Shown here one piece after another: positions 33,826 to 46,446 of a DNA stretch of 64,000 nucleotides (the first letter of the stretch is position 1; each line of letters opens with the position of its first letter). The DNA is taken from the NCBI RefSeq assembly GCF_042453785.1, contig NC_091673.1:2301501-2365500 (forward strand), given 5' to 3'. The notes beneath the pieces are model-generated. The model searched no databases and was not told the DNA's origin. It saw nothing but the letters and a program-made list of their open reading frames with translations. Source of the DNA: Malus domestica. Taxonomy: Eukaryota > Streptophyta > Magnoliopsida > Rosales > Rosaceae. The position numbers were made by a program, and so were the translations under genes.

Positions 33826-34366
33826 TGTTAATTATTGACTCAAACATGTAGTCAAAGTCCAAATCTTTGGGCTACTTTTGTGGTCAAAAATTGTTGGTTG
33901 GCATGCTACATGTGGGAAACAAAAATTACATGCAATTGTGCCTAACTCTTTTTGACTTGATGTTAGGCCTTTGGTCATTGATGTCTTTGAGAAGCTTTTC
34001 TTTGGCTATAAAAGGAGAGCAAGGTGCAACCCATAAGCATGGAGAAGTAGAGAAGAACAAGGAAGAGAGAAAAATAGCAAGAAGCCATTTGGCATAGAGA
34101 AGAATTTTCTCAAATTGTCTTGCTTTGTATTTTTGGTTTTCTCTTCCTATTGTAAGTGTGAGAGCTTGGGGTTATTTGGGTCTTTGGGAAATTGAGTGAT
34201 AAACACTATTGTATGTTCTCATTGATTATAGTGGAATACTCCGTCGTCTCCAAACTGGATGTAGGCATTGCCGAACCAGTATAAATCTTGGTGTTCTTGT
34301 TGGTGTTGTTTTTATTCTGTTCTGTCTTACTATTCACTTACAGTCGTACGCCGCTTCCGCACAACA
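33826..34366 (+). repeat. Copia 2 5' LTR
   Basis: 541 bases. A GGCTATAAAAGGAGAGC box near 34003-34020 is the likely promoter TATA element. Confidence 0.92.
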
Positions 34367-34494
34367 AGTGGTATCAGAGCCCAGTTTCGTGAATAGTGTT
34401 GGTGCTACAGTTCTGTGAACAGTGAACTGCTACAGTATCTGTGAACAGTATTGTACATGTGAACAGTACCGTATTTGTGAACAGTGCCGAGTAG

Positions 34495-37400
34495 ATGGCT
34501 GGAGATAAAGATGAATCTGTAAGGAAGGAGTCAGCATCGTCTTCGTCTACATCCAATAGACATCCAACCACTACTACAAGGTTAGAGGTTGATAAATTCA
34601 ATGGCTCTAATAATTTTGGTATGTGGCAATGTGAAGTTATGGATGTGTTGTATCAACAAGAGTTAGATATGGTTCTGGAAGATAAACCAGAAGATATTGA
34701 TGACAAGCAGTGGACGCGAATTAATCTTCATGCTTGTGCTGCTATTCGATCATTCCTTGATAAGGAGTTGAAATACCCGTATATGAAGGAAACTTCTGCT
34801 AAGGAGTTATGGACGAAATTGGAGGAGAAGTATATGACCAAGAGCGCAGAAAATCGTCTCTTCTTGAAGAAGCGACTCTTCCGATTTCAGTATCGTCCAG
34901 GTATCTCTATGCACGAACACCTCAATGATTATAATAAAATACTTGCTGATTTAGCAAACCTTGATGTGAAAATTCCTGACGAGGACAAGGCACTATGTTT
35001 GTTAAATTCATTGCCTGATGATTATGATCATTTGACAACTACTATGTTGTATGGAAAATCCGAGGTGAAACTTGATGAGGTGTCTGCGGCATTGGTGAAT
35101 CATGAGTGTCGTAAGAAGGAACTGAAGACTCACAATTCACAAACCGAGGCATTTGTTGCAAGGGGTCGAACAGAGGAAAGAAAATCTGGGAAGCGGGGAA
35201 AATCTCGTTCAAAGTCACGAGGGAAGTTTCCTGCTAAAGATGAATGTGCTTTTTGTCGCCAAAAGGGGCATTGGAAGAAAGACTGCCCCAAATTGAAGAA
35301 CAAAGAGAAGGAGAAAGCGGGTTCTGAAGCAAATATTGCAAAATCTGGAGATGATGATTTCGAGTTTGCTTTGGCTAGTTCATATGCTGATGGTCACTCA
35401 AATGAGTGGATTTTGGATTCAGGTTGCACCTATCATATGTGTCCCATTCGAGAATGGTTTTCTAATTTCAAGGAGCTGGATGGTGGAGTTGTTTTGATGG
35501 GTAATAATAATGCCTGCAAAACACAAGGGATAGGCAAAATCTGTTTGAAGATGCATGATGGAACAGTCAGAGAATTAAGTGATGTTCGGTATGTACCGGA
35601 TATGAAGAAAAATCTCATCTCACTGGGTGCATTGGAATCCAAGGGTCTCAAGATCACCATGGAGGGTGGAGTTCTTAAAGCTGTGTACGGGGCACTGGTG
35701 GTGATGAAAGGTACAAGACGAAATAACTTGTATTTCTTGCAGGGGAATACAGTTATTGGTGGAGCAGCTGTCACCGAAGCTGCTGACGCAGATAGCACAG
35801 ACACCACGAGGTTATGGCATATGCGTCTTGGGCATGCTGGTGAAAAAGCGTTGCAAGGATTGGTGAAGCAAGGCTTATTGAAAGGTGCAAAGGCATGCAA
35901 ATTGGAATTCTGTGAGCATTGTGTGTTGGGTAAGCAAACTAGAGTAAAATTTGGCACTGCTATTCACCACACTAAGGGCATTCTTGATTATGTTCACACT
36001 GATGTTTGGGGACCTTCCAAGAATGCATCTTGGGGAGGTAGCCATTATTTTGTCTCCTTTGTTGATGACTTCTCTAGAAGAATATGGGTGTACACCATGA
36101 AGCGTAAAGATGAAGTCTTGAAGATATTCCTGAAGTGGAAAAAGATGATTGAAACGCAAAGCGGTCGAAAGATCAAGACTCTCAGATCAGACAATGGGGG
36201 TGAATATAAGTCTGATCCTTTCTTGAAAGTTTGTCAAGATGAGGGTATTGTGAGGCACTTCACGGTTAGGGAGACACCGCAACAGAATGGGGTGGCAGAG
36301 CGCATGAACCGTACTTTGCTTGAGAAAGTTCGGTGTATGTTGTCTAATGCTGGATTAGGCAAGGCGTTTTGGGCTGAGGCACTCACTTATGCAAGCCATC
36401 TCATTAATCGATTGCCAGCTGCTGCGAACGAGGGCAAAACGCCCATGGAGGTATGGTCTGGTAAACCTTGTACTGATTACAAGTTTTTACACATATTTGG
36501 TTGTCCTGCTTACTATTATGTCAGAGAAAGCAAGTTGGATCCAAGAGCAAAGAAAACTCTATTTATGGGCTTTAGCACTGGCGTGAAGGGATACCGACTC
36601 TGGTGTCCAGATGAGAAGAAATTTGTTGTAAGCAGAGATGTGACTTTTGATGAGGCTGCTATGGTTAATCAGAACAAGCATGAAGGTGAAACTGAAGCGA
36701 CCGAGACCATGAGTAGCTCAAAGCAGGTGGAGTTACTGAAGACTCCAGTTGTTCCAGTAAGGTCTGATGTTTCAAACACTAGTCCTACAGTTAATTCTGA
36801 TGATGAGGATGAGGATGATGAAGAGGAGGCACCTACCCAAGAGCCTCCACAGCAACAAGACTATATTGCAACCAGAAGATCGAGAAGGGAAATCCGAAAG
36901 CCTGCTCGATTTACTGATATTGTGGCATATGCACTTCCCGTTATTGAAGATGATATTCCATCCGCCTACAAAGAAGCTGTCATGAGTTCAGAGTGCGAGT
37001 TGTGGAAGAAATCTATGGATGAGGAGATGAAATCTCTTCATAAAAATGAGACTTGGAAGCTGGTTCAGTTACCAAAGGGGAAGAAAGCAATTGGTTGTAA
37101 ATGGGTGTATGCCAAAAAGATGGAATCTTTGGGAAAAGACAATGTAAGATTCAAAGCCAGATTGGTAGCTAAAGGCTACGCTCAGAAGGAAGGCATTGAC
37201 TACAATGAGGTATTTTCTCCTGTAGTAAAACATTCTTCTATTCGTATTCTGTTGGCTTTGGTTGTGCAGTTTGACCTTGAGTTGGCCCAACTTGATGTCA
37301 AGACTGCGTTCTTACATGGTGATTTGGAGGAAGAGATTTATATGTCTCAACCAGAAGGTTTTAAGGTTGCTGGAAAGGAAAATTGGGTTTGCAAATTGGA

Positions 37401-38532
37401 AAAATCATTGTATGGCTTGAAGCAGTCTCCAAGACAATGGTACAAGCGATTTGATCGATTTATGATCGGGCAGAAGTACACAAGAAGTCACTATGACCAT
37501 TGTGTATACTTTCGCAAACTACAAGATGGAACCTTCATTTATCTGCTTTTATATGTTGATGATATGCTTATAGCATGTAAGAGCAAAGTGGAGATTACAA
37601 GGTTGAAGACTCAACTAAGTAATGAATTTGAGATGAAGGACTTGGGAGAAGCTCGGAAGATACTAGGTATGGAAATTGAAAGAGATAGAGCGAAGGGCAA
37701 GATTAGTCTGTGTCAGAAGCAATATTTGAAGAAGGTACTACAACGTTTCAGGATGAATGAAAATTCAAAACCGGTTAGTACACCTCTTGCCTCTCATTTC
37801 AAACTTAACGCTTCTATGTCTCCTAAAACTGTTGAAGAGAGTCAGTACATGGCTCAAATTCCTTATGCAAATGTTGTTGGTAGTTTGATGTATGCTATGG
37901 TGTGTACTAGGCCTGATATTTCACAAGCTGTTAGTATTGTCAGTAGATATATGCATAATCCAGGAAAAGGGCATTGGCAAGCTGTGAAATGGATTCTACG
38001 GTATATTCTGGGTACTGTGGATGTTGGTTTATTGTTCCAGCAGGATAAAGTTACTGGTAAATGTGTTGTTGGATATGTGGATTCTGATTACGCAGGTGAT
38101 TTGGACAAGCGTAGGTCCACTACTGGTTTTGTATTCTCTATTGCTGGAGGTCCAGTAAGTTGGAGGTCGATTCTGCAATCTACAGTTGCTTTGTCGACTA
38201 CTGAGGCAGAATACATGGCTGTGACAGAAGCTATAAAGGAAGCCATCTGGCTTCAAGGGTTGCTTGATGACTTAGGGGTTCAACAAGACCATGTGGATGT
38301 TTATTGCGACAGTCAGAGTGCTATACATTTAGCAAAGAATCAAGTTCATCATGCACGTACGAAACACATTGACGTGAGGTTCCATTTTGTTCGTGAGATT
38401 ATTGACGAGGGAGATATTCTTCTTCAGAAGATTGGGACCGCTGACAATCCTGCGGATATGTTAACGAAGCCAGTTTCGTTGCACAAGTTTAAGCACTGCT
38501 TAGACTTGATTGGCGTTTGTAAAATTTGTTGA
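34495..38532 (+). CDS. Copia 2 Gag-Pol polyprotein, 1345 aa, intact
   Basis: An uninterrupted frame from ATG 34495. UBN2-type Gag ([14 protein letters not shown]), CCHC knuckle [14 protein letters not shown] (about residue 250), protease DSGCTYHM (about 307), integrase [12 protein letters not shown] (about 440) with DDE core ([16 protein letters not shown]), reverse transcriptase YVDDM (about 1020) and RNase H ([11 protein letters not shown], about 1234), ending [10 protein letters not shown]. Order and sequence are Tnt1-like. It could supply proteins in trans to non-autonomous Copia-like elements. Confidence 0.95.
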   Translation: MAGDKDESVRKESASSSSTSNRHPTTTTRLEVDKFNGSNNFGMWQCEVMDVLYQQELDMVLEDKPEDIDDKQWTRINLHACAAIRSFLDKELKYPYMKETSAKELWTKLEEKYMTKSAENRLFLKKRLFRFQYRPGISMHEHLNDYNKILADLANLDVKIPDEDKALCLLNSLPDDYDHLTTTMLYGKSEVKLDEVSAALVNHECRKKELKTHNSQTEAFVARGRTEERKSGKRGKSRSKSRGKFPAKDECAFCRQKGHWKKDCPKLKNKEKEKAGSEANIAKSGDDDFEFALASSYADGHSNEWILDSGCTYHMCPIREWFSNFKELDGGVVLMGNNNACKTQGIGKICLKMHDGTVRELSDVRYVPDMKKNLISLGALESKGLKITMEGGVLKAVYGALVVMKGTRRNNLYFLQGNTVIGGAAVTEAADADSTDTTRLWHMRLGHAGEKALQGLVKQGLLKGAKACKLEFCEHCVLGKQTRVKFGTAIHHTKGILDYVHTDVWGPSKNASWGGSHYFVSFVDDFSRRIWVYTMKRKDEVLKIFLKWKKMIETQSGRKIKTLRSDNGGEYKSDPFLKVCQDEGIVRHFTVRETPQQNGVAERMNRTLLEKVRCMLSNAGLGKAFWAEALTYASHLINRLPAAANEGKTPMEVWSGKPCTDYKFLHIFGCPAYYYVRESKLDPRAKKTLFMGFSTGVKGYRLWCPDEKKFVVSRDVTFDEAAMVNQNKHEGETEATETMSSSKQVELLKTPVVPVRSDVSNTSPTVNSDDEDEDDEEEAPTQEPPQQQDYIATRRSRREIRKPARFTDIVAYALPVIEDDIPSAYKEAVMSSECELWKKSMDEEMKSLHKNETWKLVQLPKGKKAIGCKWVYAKKMESLGKDNVRFKARLVAKGYAQKEGIDYNEVFSPVVKHSSIRILLALVVQFDLELAQLDVKTAFLHGDLEEEIYMSQPEGFKVAGKENWVCKLEKSLYGLKQSPRQWYKRFDRFMIGQKYTRSHYDHCVYFRKLQDGTFIYLLLYVDDMLIACKSKVEITRLKTQLSNEFEMKDLGEARKILGMEIERDRAKGKISLCQKQYLKKVLQRFRMNENSKPVSTPLASHFKLNASMSPKTVEESQYMAQIPYANVVGSLMYAMVCTRPDISQAVSIVSRYMHNPGKGHWQAVKWILRYILGTVDVGLLFQQDKVTGKCVVGYVDSDYAGDLDKRRSTTGFVFSIAGGPVSWRSILQSTVALSTTEAEYMAVTEAIKEAIWLQGLLDDLGVQQDHVDVYCDSQSAIHLAKNQVHHARTKHIDVRFHFVREIIDEGDILLQKIGTADNPADMLTKPVSLHKFKHCLDLIGVCKIC

Positions 38533-38602
38533 TTGCCCCATGGGGGAATTGGGAGACGACTATTAGGAGTTCTACTTAGAGGGTTTGAGTCAAGGTGGAG
38601 AT

Positions 38603-39143
38603 TGTTAATTATTGACTCAAACATGTAGTCAAAGTCCAAATCTTTGGGCTACTTTTGTGGTCAAAAATTGTTGGTTGGCATGCTACATGTGGGAAACAAA
38701 AATTACATGCAATTGTGCCTAACTCTTTTTGACTTGATGTTAGGCCTTTGGTCATTGATGTCTTTGAGAAGCTTTTCTTTGGCTATAAAAGGAGAGCAAG
38801 GTGCAACCCATAAGCATGGAGAAGTAGAGAAGAACAAGGAAGAGAGAAAAATAGCAAGAAGCCATTTGGCATAGAGAAGAATTTTCTCAAATTGTCTTGC
38901 TTTGTATTTTTGGTTTTCTCTTCCTATTGTAAGTGTGAGAGCTTGGGGTTATTTGGGTCTTTGGGAAATTGAGTGATAAACACTATTGTATGTTCTCATT
39001 GATTATAGTGGAATACTCCGTCGTCTCCAAACTGGATGTAGGCATTGCCGAACCAGTATAAATCTTGGTGTTCTTGTTGGTGTTGTTTTTATTCTGTTCT
39101 GTCTTACTATTCACTTACAGTCGTACGCCGCTTCCGCACAACA
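38603..39143 (+). repeat. Copia 2 3' LTR
   Basis: 541 bases, same as the 5' LTR as far as could be read. It carries the same TATA box and points away from GT14-C, which is on the minus strand. Confidence 0.92.
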
Positions 39144-39271
39144 AAGAATACAAGAATTTCACAATGGATAATCTATTGCAACTCTTCCCTTTCCCTCTTA
39201 CTCCTTTCTCTATTTGTTTCCCTTCTGTTTCTTCCGTGAAGCAGTAATATGAGTACAGTAGTCATGAATAT

Positions 39272-41030
39272 CTATGTGTTGAAGTGCATGATCTCCGGTG
39301 CAAACTTCAGCAGGTTATCCAAAGCAGTTGGCGGGAACTTCCTGGCGAATAAGAAACATACATCTGTAGTCCTCCCATTGTATTCACATTTCCGACCAAA
39401 ACCATTCCTCAGGCCACTCAAAAGCACCGCCGTCACATTTTCGCTCGCGTACTCCGTAGGGTGTGGGCCACCCTTTTCCCAGTCAACCCAGGTCAACGTC
39501 CTATTTGCATTCTTTGCTCCAAATTTTATGTACACAAACGTTGGCAAATAATGTTCATCGGCGAAACAGTAGCCTTTGCATTTCATGAACACTGGGAAGT
39601 ATATTCGATCCGATACGAATTCAAGGGCGAGGTCTCGATCAGCCTGGAACCACCGCGACCCTTTTCGCCACTGATCTATTGTGATTCCCCGGTAGTCACT
39701 CAGTTCATACCGGCCGCGTCCTACTCCACTGGGATCGTCAAAGACCTCAACGAAAGTTTGGGTGGAGTTCATGAGGTAGGAGTAGACAGTGGAGAAGTTA
39801 TGGAGGGGAATGCATGATTCTGAGAGCAGAACAAAACGCTGGTTTGAGACGTCGAGAAGAGCATTCGCCAGGAGGAGGCGCTCTGCCGCGATCAGGCTCA
39901 CCTTCCCCCATTCTACTCCCTGCAATTAGTACATGTTGTTGAACAGAAAATAGTGAGAACAATTGGCAGCCACCTATGTTGTGGAAATTATTGAGAATTA
40001 CAATTTAGAAACAAACTGGCTTTACAATATAGTTATTAACACTCATTGGTTATATTTATCTACATTTTACACCCTCAAAAGTCAGTTTTAAAATGGACCA
40101 TATGAATTCAATTTTTGCACGTCGTACTATCAGGTCTAAAATCTTAACAATTTATGATTTATAGTTATCTGATTGTATGATCGTTTAATTAAACTAATGA
40201 TCTGACATACATGGAGCTCACCTTGAGCTAATGTGGAAGTCAACTATGGATCAAAAAATAAATATCACAAAGTCTCGTCTTCACCTCAATTTATGCTTCG
40301 TTACACTATATATGATATTTAATTGCACGGTTTTAGTCTTATTGCGGTTAGCGTGGCTAATACTAACCCAAACACGGATTCCACATCTGTCATGCCATCA
40401 ATTTAACAGAGCATAGACAGTAACAAACAAAAAATTGTGAAAAATTGAAAGTTGGTGACTTCTTATAAAATTTTACTCCAAATAATGCGGAGGATGTAAA
40501 TGTAGGTAGTACAATGTTAATTTACTTCTGTGGTTTTATAGTCTGTGTGACGAAACTTGAGTAATAATTTCAATTCTGAAAAAAAAAATCACAGAAATAT
40601 AGCTTTTACTTAGTGCAGACAAAAGCGGAAAAAAACTAACCTGACTTGGAATTCGCCGGCCACCAAAAACTGGGGTTTCGGTGTACAATGAGTGATTGTA
40701 GGACGGACTTGAGTGCACATAAATTGAGTACAAACCTTGATGCCCGGCAAAGAACTTCTCCCACAGTGGTGCCAAAACAACAGGGCCCTTTGTCAAGAAC
40801 ATGAAAGCAACTTTTGGAACAAAATGGAATGGATATTCAGGAATCTGCGGAGTTATAGAAGCTCTCCACAGCAGTTCTGCATTGTTCATGTCGTGAAATG
40901 CGTTCGGTGGCTTCAGATAATCCTTCAACCCTGTCCGCGGAGGACTTGACGAAACAGATGTTGTTGGGGAGGTTGCATTTGGCATTCGGGTTCTTGAAAT
41001 ATTGGTTGGAGGAGGAGGTGACATAGGTGA
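39272..41030 (-). CDS. GT14-C: GT14 glycosyltransferase, 5' end truncated
   Basis: Two exons: about 41030 to 40641 and 39919-39272, with a 721-base GT-AG intron (39920-40640). The catalytic domain is complete and open: [107 protein letters not shown]. The first available Met is at 41024 (MSPPPPTN). Just upstream, at about 41034, the sequence turns into a copy of the PP2C intron, so the membrane anchor and original promoter are missing. Without an anchor the enzyme is unlikely to reach the Golgi. I regard it as probably non-functional although its frame is intact. Its intron is far longer than that of GT14-A (63 bases). Confidence 0.75.
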
Positions 41031-41108
41031 GAAGGGGATACTTCTGTGGCTGAGTTTTAATTAAAATATGGTTTTCATTGTGTAATATTTGTTGCTTGAC
41101 ATTTACAG

Positions 41109-42275
41109 ATTGGTCCCCTCCGTTGTTGGCCCGGGGGGTTATGCCTTTCTAGGTCAATTGGAGACATGGATGTTGGGGAGTTTATAGTTCCAATACCATA
41201 TGTGAAACAAGTCAAGGTATCTTCCACTGCGTGGAAATTAAATTTTTAACTTGGTTTTATTAAATTCAATGCCAAGTATTGTTTAGCCTGAAAGCTAACA
41301 TTCTTATATCGTTTTAAAAGCTATCAAATGCCGGTGGGAGGCTTATAATTGCTTCGGATGGCATCTGGGATGCTATATCTTCCGAAATGGCAGCACAGTC
41401 TTGCCGTGGGTTGCCAGCTGAACTTGCTGCTAGACAAGTTGTGAAGGTTGTTTGAACTACTTGGCCTTTTTCTTGCAATATGCATGTATAATCTCAAAGG
41501 CTGGAACTCTTTCTTATTGATGATGGATTGTGTTGTAGGAGGCATTAAGGTCAAGGGGTCTAAAGGATGATACAACCTGCATAGTTGTTGACATAATCCC
41601 TCCTGATACTACGGTAGAGCCCTCAACTCCGCCAAAAAAGATTAACAAGTTTAGGACCCTTTTTTTCAGAAAGAAATCGCGTGCTTCTGCTAATAAACTA
41701 TCCAAGAAGCTATCGGCTGTGGGTATTGTTGAGGAGTTATTTGAAGAAGGGTCTGCTATGCTTGCTGAAAGGTAGTTGATTCTCTCTTCACTCAATTTAG
41801 TTGATTCGATGCAAAGTTTCTTGAAGAGTTTCACACTCCGCTTGTCTACTAAAATTGGAAAAGAAAATTTTCAATGATGTCATTAATTTTAGTCTTGTAT
41901 AGCATATCGAAGTGGAGTTTCATATATAGGTATCATAAACCTTATTGTTGAGTTGCAAGTTCAAATTGCGGGTTGGCTTCTTGTGAAATGTGGTATTTTG
42001 GTATCGTGTATTTGGTTGCTCCTGGAAATGATTATCAATGTCAAATGTGTTGCAGGTTGGGCAGCGATGAGTGCACATCACAATCAACATCTGGGCTGTT
42101 CATGTGTGCTGTATGCCAAGTTGACCTTGCACCGAGCGAGGGCATATCGGTTCACGCGGGTTCTATCTTCTCAACCAGTTCAAAGCCTTGGCAAGGGCCG
42201 TTCCTCTGTTCTGATTGTCGTAACAAGAAGGATGCCATGGAAGGAAAACGCCCTAGCGGAGTCAGAGTAGCATAG
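41109..42275 (+). pseudogene. Partial PP2C copy (exons 5-8 only)
   Basis: Exon equivalents: 41109-41216, 41321-41446, 41539-41771, 42056-42275, the same lengths as in the complete gene (108, 126, 233, 220). Splice sites and frame are retained and stop is at 42273-42275. Exons 1-4, the start codon and the DGH metal-binding motif are absent, so no phosphatase can be made. Preserved exon frames suggest a young duplication. Confidence 0.9.
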
Positions 42276-42782
42276 GTAGCTTGTGCATTGTTTCGCCACC
42301 ATTCTTTTAACCCTTTATTCCCTTTGTTTGATAATCCGTCTTCGTAGGCCAGCCAATATTGTTTGAATCTTTACTTTAGTGATACATGAAATGTATATGT
42401 AAATTTGATAAGTAATTTGGAATGAGTTGTAGAAGTTGAGGAAGGTCTTGTGCAAGGAAACCTCTTTCGATTCTATTTTGTTGGGGTATTGGGCAAAGCA
42501 AAAGTGTGTCGAACTCGAATACAATAATCGTTACTAAAAGTAAATTAACAAATGAACGGAAGTGATTTTCTTTTGATTTGTTCAATCCTAAGGCTAGAAA
42601 AACAGAGAAACACGAAATCACTTCTATATTGTATAACTGAATTTTCCAAGTTAGGTCTTGATTCTATATTGTGTGCGAGTCTCTGAATCAATAATATGTG
42701 CTGTGAAGAAATAATACAAGTAGGTTATTCAAAAGCCTTGAGTTGCTATTGCTATTGTATTATATTGTTAACACACAACAGA

Positions 42783-43240
42783 ATGGCTCTGTTTCTTTTC
42801 TCTGCTCTCGTTCACTCTTCAAAAGCAGGACACATCCTCCTGAATGTGGATTGTTCACTGTTGATTGTTCTGACCAACTTCGTCCGAGGATCCAACTGAA
42901 AGAGGGAGGATACTGACATGAATTCGAAGGCCCTCTATCATCTTCGATTTTTATCAAAAACACGGCTGCATGAGCACTTTGGAAGAAATTCCTGCGAGGA
43001 TGAAGTTTTCGACGACTTGAATTGGATGAAGAAATTCGTTTGCAGAGTGTTAGGAACGAAGAAGACAAAGTAAGAGCGAGGAAGATGATCTTAGAGAGCT
43101 TTTGGTCCATATAAACTGATCCTTCAAACCAGCCAGCGATGAAAGAAGTATAGATATGTTGGAAGGGAGCATTGATTCATTGCAGAAACCATACAAGCCT
43201 CACTTGTCTTCTCCTCCAAAGATCATACGGTTTTAGGCTT
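42783..43240 (+). pseudogene. LRK10-like receptor kinase pseudogene C
   Basis: Duplicate of pseudogene A, carried with the PP2C block. It has ATG 42783 (MALFLFSALVHSS), the ectodomain stretch, then the same switch at CTTGA (43016-43020) to the kinase C-terminus and the same stop-containing frame. Confidence 0.85.
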
Positions 43241-43654
43241 TTAGCACCCAAAAAACGAAAAAAAAAAAAGCAGAGGGTTTGATTTATCCCCCAAAAAAAC
43301 CATCTACATTCTACAGTCCACTCGGGAGCAAGCAAAGAAACAAGACTTGGCAAGTAAGCAATTCACAGAATCACAGGGAAGACAATGAAGCTATGATCAG
43401 TTTTACCATGTCATGTGAGCATTTATTTCATTTTATATCAAGATCATTAGGGCCTATTGCAAATTCATGTCCAATCCAACCTTATCTTAAATTTAATGTT
43501 GAAGCCTCGTTTGGTATGAAGGATAAGATTGGAATGGATAATTTTCTAATTTCAAGGTACTAGTAGGGCATAAATGAAAAAATTATGTCCATTGATGTGA
43601 GGGTTACCGTGTCAAAACAAGTCATGCAAAACGTCAGCAAAATGCATGCCATAA

Positions 43655-45425
43655 CTTGCTGGTCTAGGCTGCTCTTCCATGTGCTTGACTCGTCTATGTT
43701 GCGGCTGCTGGTTGAGCTTGAGTCGGACTGAGTGACTACTTTTCTCTGTCCTTCGTGCTGCCTACTCCGATGTAAGGTAAATGATGCTCCTTGTGGGCCT
43801 AACCGCGAATGAACACTTCACATGGAAGGTTGCTCATGTTGACTATCGGGATGTGGCCCCAACAGTGAATGTATGCTCGTCCATGGGCCTAGTCGAGAGT
43901 GCACGCTCATCTGCATGCTAAGACAGGAGTATACACTATCTCGGGGGCCCAATCGGGAATGTACATTGCCCGAACTCTCGATTCGTGGCTACTTGCTGCG
44001 ACGCTGCTGGAGAGGTTATTTATTTGCCCTTATCCTACTTCAAGACATCTCGTCTAGGGCACGTTGCATCTCAGTGCACTGCAATAGCTGATTCATCAAG
44101 GTCGTCTGCTGTGCAAGGGCACTCGTCAACTCTATAACTTGTCGAGACAAGTGTTGTTCTCCATTTGGGTTGGAAGAGCTTGGAAGGAATGCGTCTCATT
44201 TAGTAGTAGAAGTGTGGCAGACTCCGGGCGCAAGATTTGAGTTGGGAAATGTCAAATCCGCAGATAAATGTGGTGAAAATGCCTTTGGTTCAATTGTAGG
44301 CCTAGAAATTTGAAGCAGGGACAGTTGAACTAATCTTGGATCGATTTGGGTTGCTTGGAAGGCCATGAGAGCAGGCTGGGCCACGGGAGTAGGTTACTCA
44401 GCGTGTGGCACACGTGGGTGTGAGGCTAGGGCTTGATTTGGCAACGCGTTGGGTTTGGGCGGCTCGGGCTGGCTAGGGCTTGGGCTCTTGAAGGTTTAAG
44501 TGGCACGACTTGGGTCATGGCCTTGGCGCCATGGGTTTTGCCGAGGGTGGCCACCGTGGTGGTTGCCACGGCGGTTCCCCGTGGGGGTGGTGCCGCTCCA
44601 CTCATCGTTGTGTTGAGCCTTGTAGATCGCCGCGGTCCTAATTCTTGAATGTTGAAATTTCAATTTGTCAAGGTTTCCTAATCCCTTGCCATTGTACTTT
44701 TCTTCGAATAATTTTTAGAAATAAAAATTCCAAGAATAAGAGCGTACAAAAAATTTACAAATGAACAATAAAACGAAAAACCTTGGATGCAAGAGTCTTC
44801 TACTAGTGTGTGACTCAACTCTCAATGAAAGCACAAATTTGTGGATGCAAATTTCTTCCTTCTTGTTCTTGGACGAAAATGCCCATGCAAAAACAATTAA
44901 CACTTTAGGTCAAGGCCAAAAGCCTCATGCGCTTACAATGAATAGGGGGCTTTGGCCGAAGAACCTCTGATGCCAAAGTTAGAATTTTGAGAGAAAAGTG
45001 TTTAGAGAATTTTGCAAGAGGATTCAACTTAGGTTTTTGGAGAAATAAGGTGATATTTATAGGGATGTGGCCGGCCCCTTTTGGAGAGGTGGGAACCGGC
45101 CACCTTTGGTGGTTTTTGGGTGTAATTGCAAGATATTATGTCACCATAATATCTTGCAATCAATTAGGAAATTAATTAATAAATTAAGGTAATTAATCAT
45201 ATTTTGAATGAATATTTGGATGTTACCTTGTGGGGAGCATTTGATGAAGATAGATGAAATAAGTTTTGAATAAATACCTATTTTGATCACTTTTGATCTT
45301 GATTGAATGGTAATTGTCCGCTGCTCACGCATAGGAGTTCCGATGTGTCTCGAGGTAATCCTGTCTTTTTACCCAAAAATCCACGTGTCGCCTCCATATT
45401 TTTCTTAATTATTTTTGGCTCCACA
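43655..45425 (-). mobile_element. Truncated LTR retroelement, copy 1 (LTR plus Gag-like start)
   Basis: Read on the minus strand it starts TGTGGAGCCAAAAAT at 45425, with a TATA-like CCCTATAAATATCACC near 45050-45065, and then a leader. A Gag-like start follows (ATG 44692, MARD) but the fifth codon is a stop in this copy. Farther on it carries a frame with QHLSRQVIELTSALAQQTT and LMNQLLQCTEMQRALDEMS (44044-44160), a pattern I associate with Gag-type proteins of plant LTR elements. No reverse transcriptase or second LTR is seen. A shorter copy lies at 53585-54752. Confidence 0.65.
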
Positions 45426-45680
45426 ATGTCCAATCCAATTTTGTTGTAAATTTAATATTGAAGCCCCGTTTGGCATTTAGTATAAGATTGCATTGATAAT
45501 TCTCTAATTTCAAGGTATTATTAGGGGAGAAATAAAAAAATTAGAGTATTGATAGACCCACCCTATTGTCTTATTTTCCTACCCACGTTATAATCTCACA
45601 CACTATAAAAATTTAAAATTTTGAAATCCTATTTGTCCATTCACTATAATTCCTAAAATAACCTTCACCACAGTTCTATT
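45426..45680. other. Receptor flank repeat and AT-rich spacer
   Basis: ATGTCCAATCCAA...CTAATTTCAAGG repeat shared with 15.9, 17.6, 43.5 and 54.8 kb. It is the normal upstream DNA of a type-B receptor gene, interrupted here by several insertions. Confidence 0.55.
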
Positions 45681-45970
45681 TGTCACATCGCGGCCCGAGC
45701 CCCCACCACATTCGGGCTCGACTTCACCATAGCATGATATTGTTCGTTTTGGGCCCCGACCACGCCCTTACGGTTTTGTTTCTGGAAACTCACATGAGAA
45801 CTTCCCACTGGTCACCCATCATGGGATTGCTCTCGCGCAAACTCTCTTAACTTCGGAGTTCCGATGGAACCCGAAGCCAGTGAGCTCCCAAAATTCATCG
45901 TGCTAGGTAGAGATGAGAATATACATATAAGGTATAGATGATCCATTATCCTGAACGATGTGGGATGTAA
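45681..45970 (-). repeat. Cassandra solo LTR (diverged)
   Basis: About 288 bases starting TGTCACATCGCGGCCCG and ending GATGTGGGATGT, closely matching the LTRs at 5.0-5.7 kb. The 5S-like box is kept (complement AACTCCGAAGTTAAG near 45850). There is no internal region or second LTR. The right end is slightly truncated at an A run. Confidence 0.8.
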
Positions 45971-46054
45971 AAAAAAAAAAACAAATTCACCTATACTTTC
46001 AGTATGCCTTGATGTTATAAAATTATCCATTACAATCCAATTTTACATACTAAA

Positions 46055-46446
46055 TGTTTATACCATATTTAGGGCCTCGTATTTAGATCTCGTACAAATA
46101 CTCAGGGGACTTAAATGTAATTATGGGATAAAGGAAGGGGCAAATATGTAATAAGTGAGGAGTCCTTATTCTATAAAAGGACCCCTCACCCTCACAATTA
46201 GAGAAGGCCTCACTCTCACTCTCAGAGGCCATTTCTGAAGCCTCTCACCCCCTCTCAAAGCTTCCTCACACCCCCTAAGCTCTAAGCTCTCTCTCTCCCT
46301 CTTCAACAGAGAAATACAATACAATCAGTGTGGACGTAGCCCAAACCTTGGGGTGAACCACGATATATCTTGTGTTATTTACATTTCATGCAGATTCACG
46401 GTCGGATTTACGTTGTTCCAAGACCATCCGGTTTTGTGCATCAACA
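46055..46446 (+). repeat. Chimeric element 5' LTR
   Basis: 392 bases. Promoter box CCTTATTCTATAAAAGGACC with TATAAAA at 46172-46178. Confidence 0.92.

Larger units (their letters stand above)
33826..39143 (+). mobile_element. Full-length Copia retrotransposon 2 (5.3 kb, Tnt1-like)
   Basis: LTRs at 33826-34366 and 38603-39143 (541 bases each) look identical by eye and end in TG...CA. The target duplication AAGAA is present on both sides (33821-33825, 39144-39148). The primer site TGGTATCAGAGC (34369-34380) matches initiator Met tRNA. A purine-rich CAAGGTGGAG precedes the 3' LTR. One open gag-pol frame is present. It is an intact, recently inserted autonomous element lying between GT14-B and GT14-C. 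Confidence 0.95.
41034..43652 (+). repeat. Segmental duplication of 13402 to about 16070
   Basis: About 2.6 kb aligning collinearly with the PP2C 3' half, its downstream DNA, pseudogene A and the flank repeat. Similarity begins at GGGATACTTCTGTGGCT inside PP2C intron 4 and ends near GCAAAATGCATGCCAT. Differences are scattered single bases plus a few short indels. Confidence 0.9.

Noticed and set aside
34209-34418. Small gene MYVLIDYSGILRRLQ in the Copia 2 LTR (again at 38986)
   Set aside because: It lies wholly in LTR and leader sequence and recurs because the LTR is repeated.
43873-44091. 72-codon frame MLVHGPSRECTL...
   Set aside because: Built on a short imprecise repeat on the strand opposite to the LTR-element Gag-like frame; no independent support.
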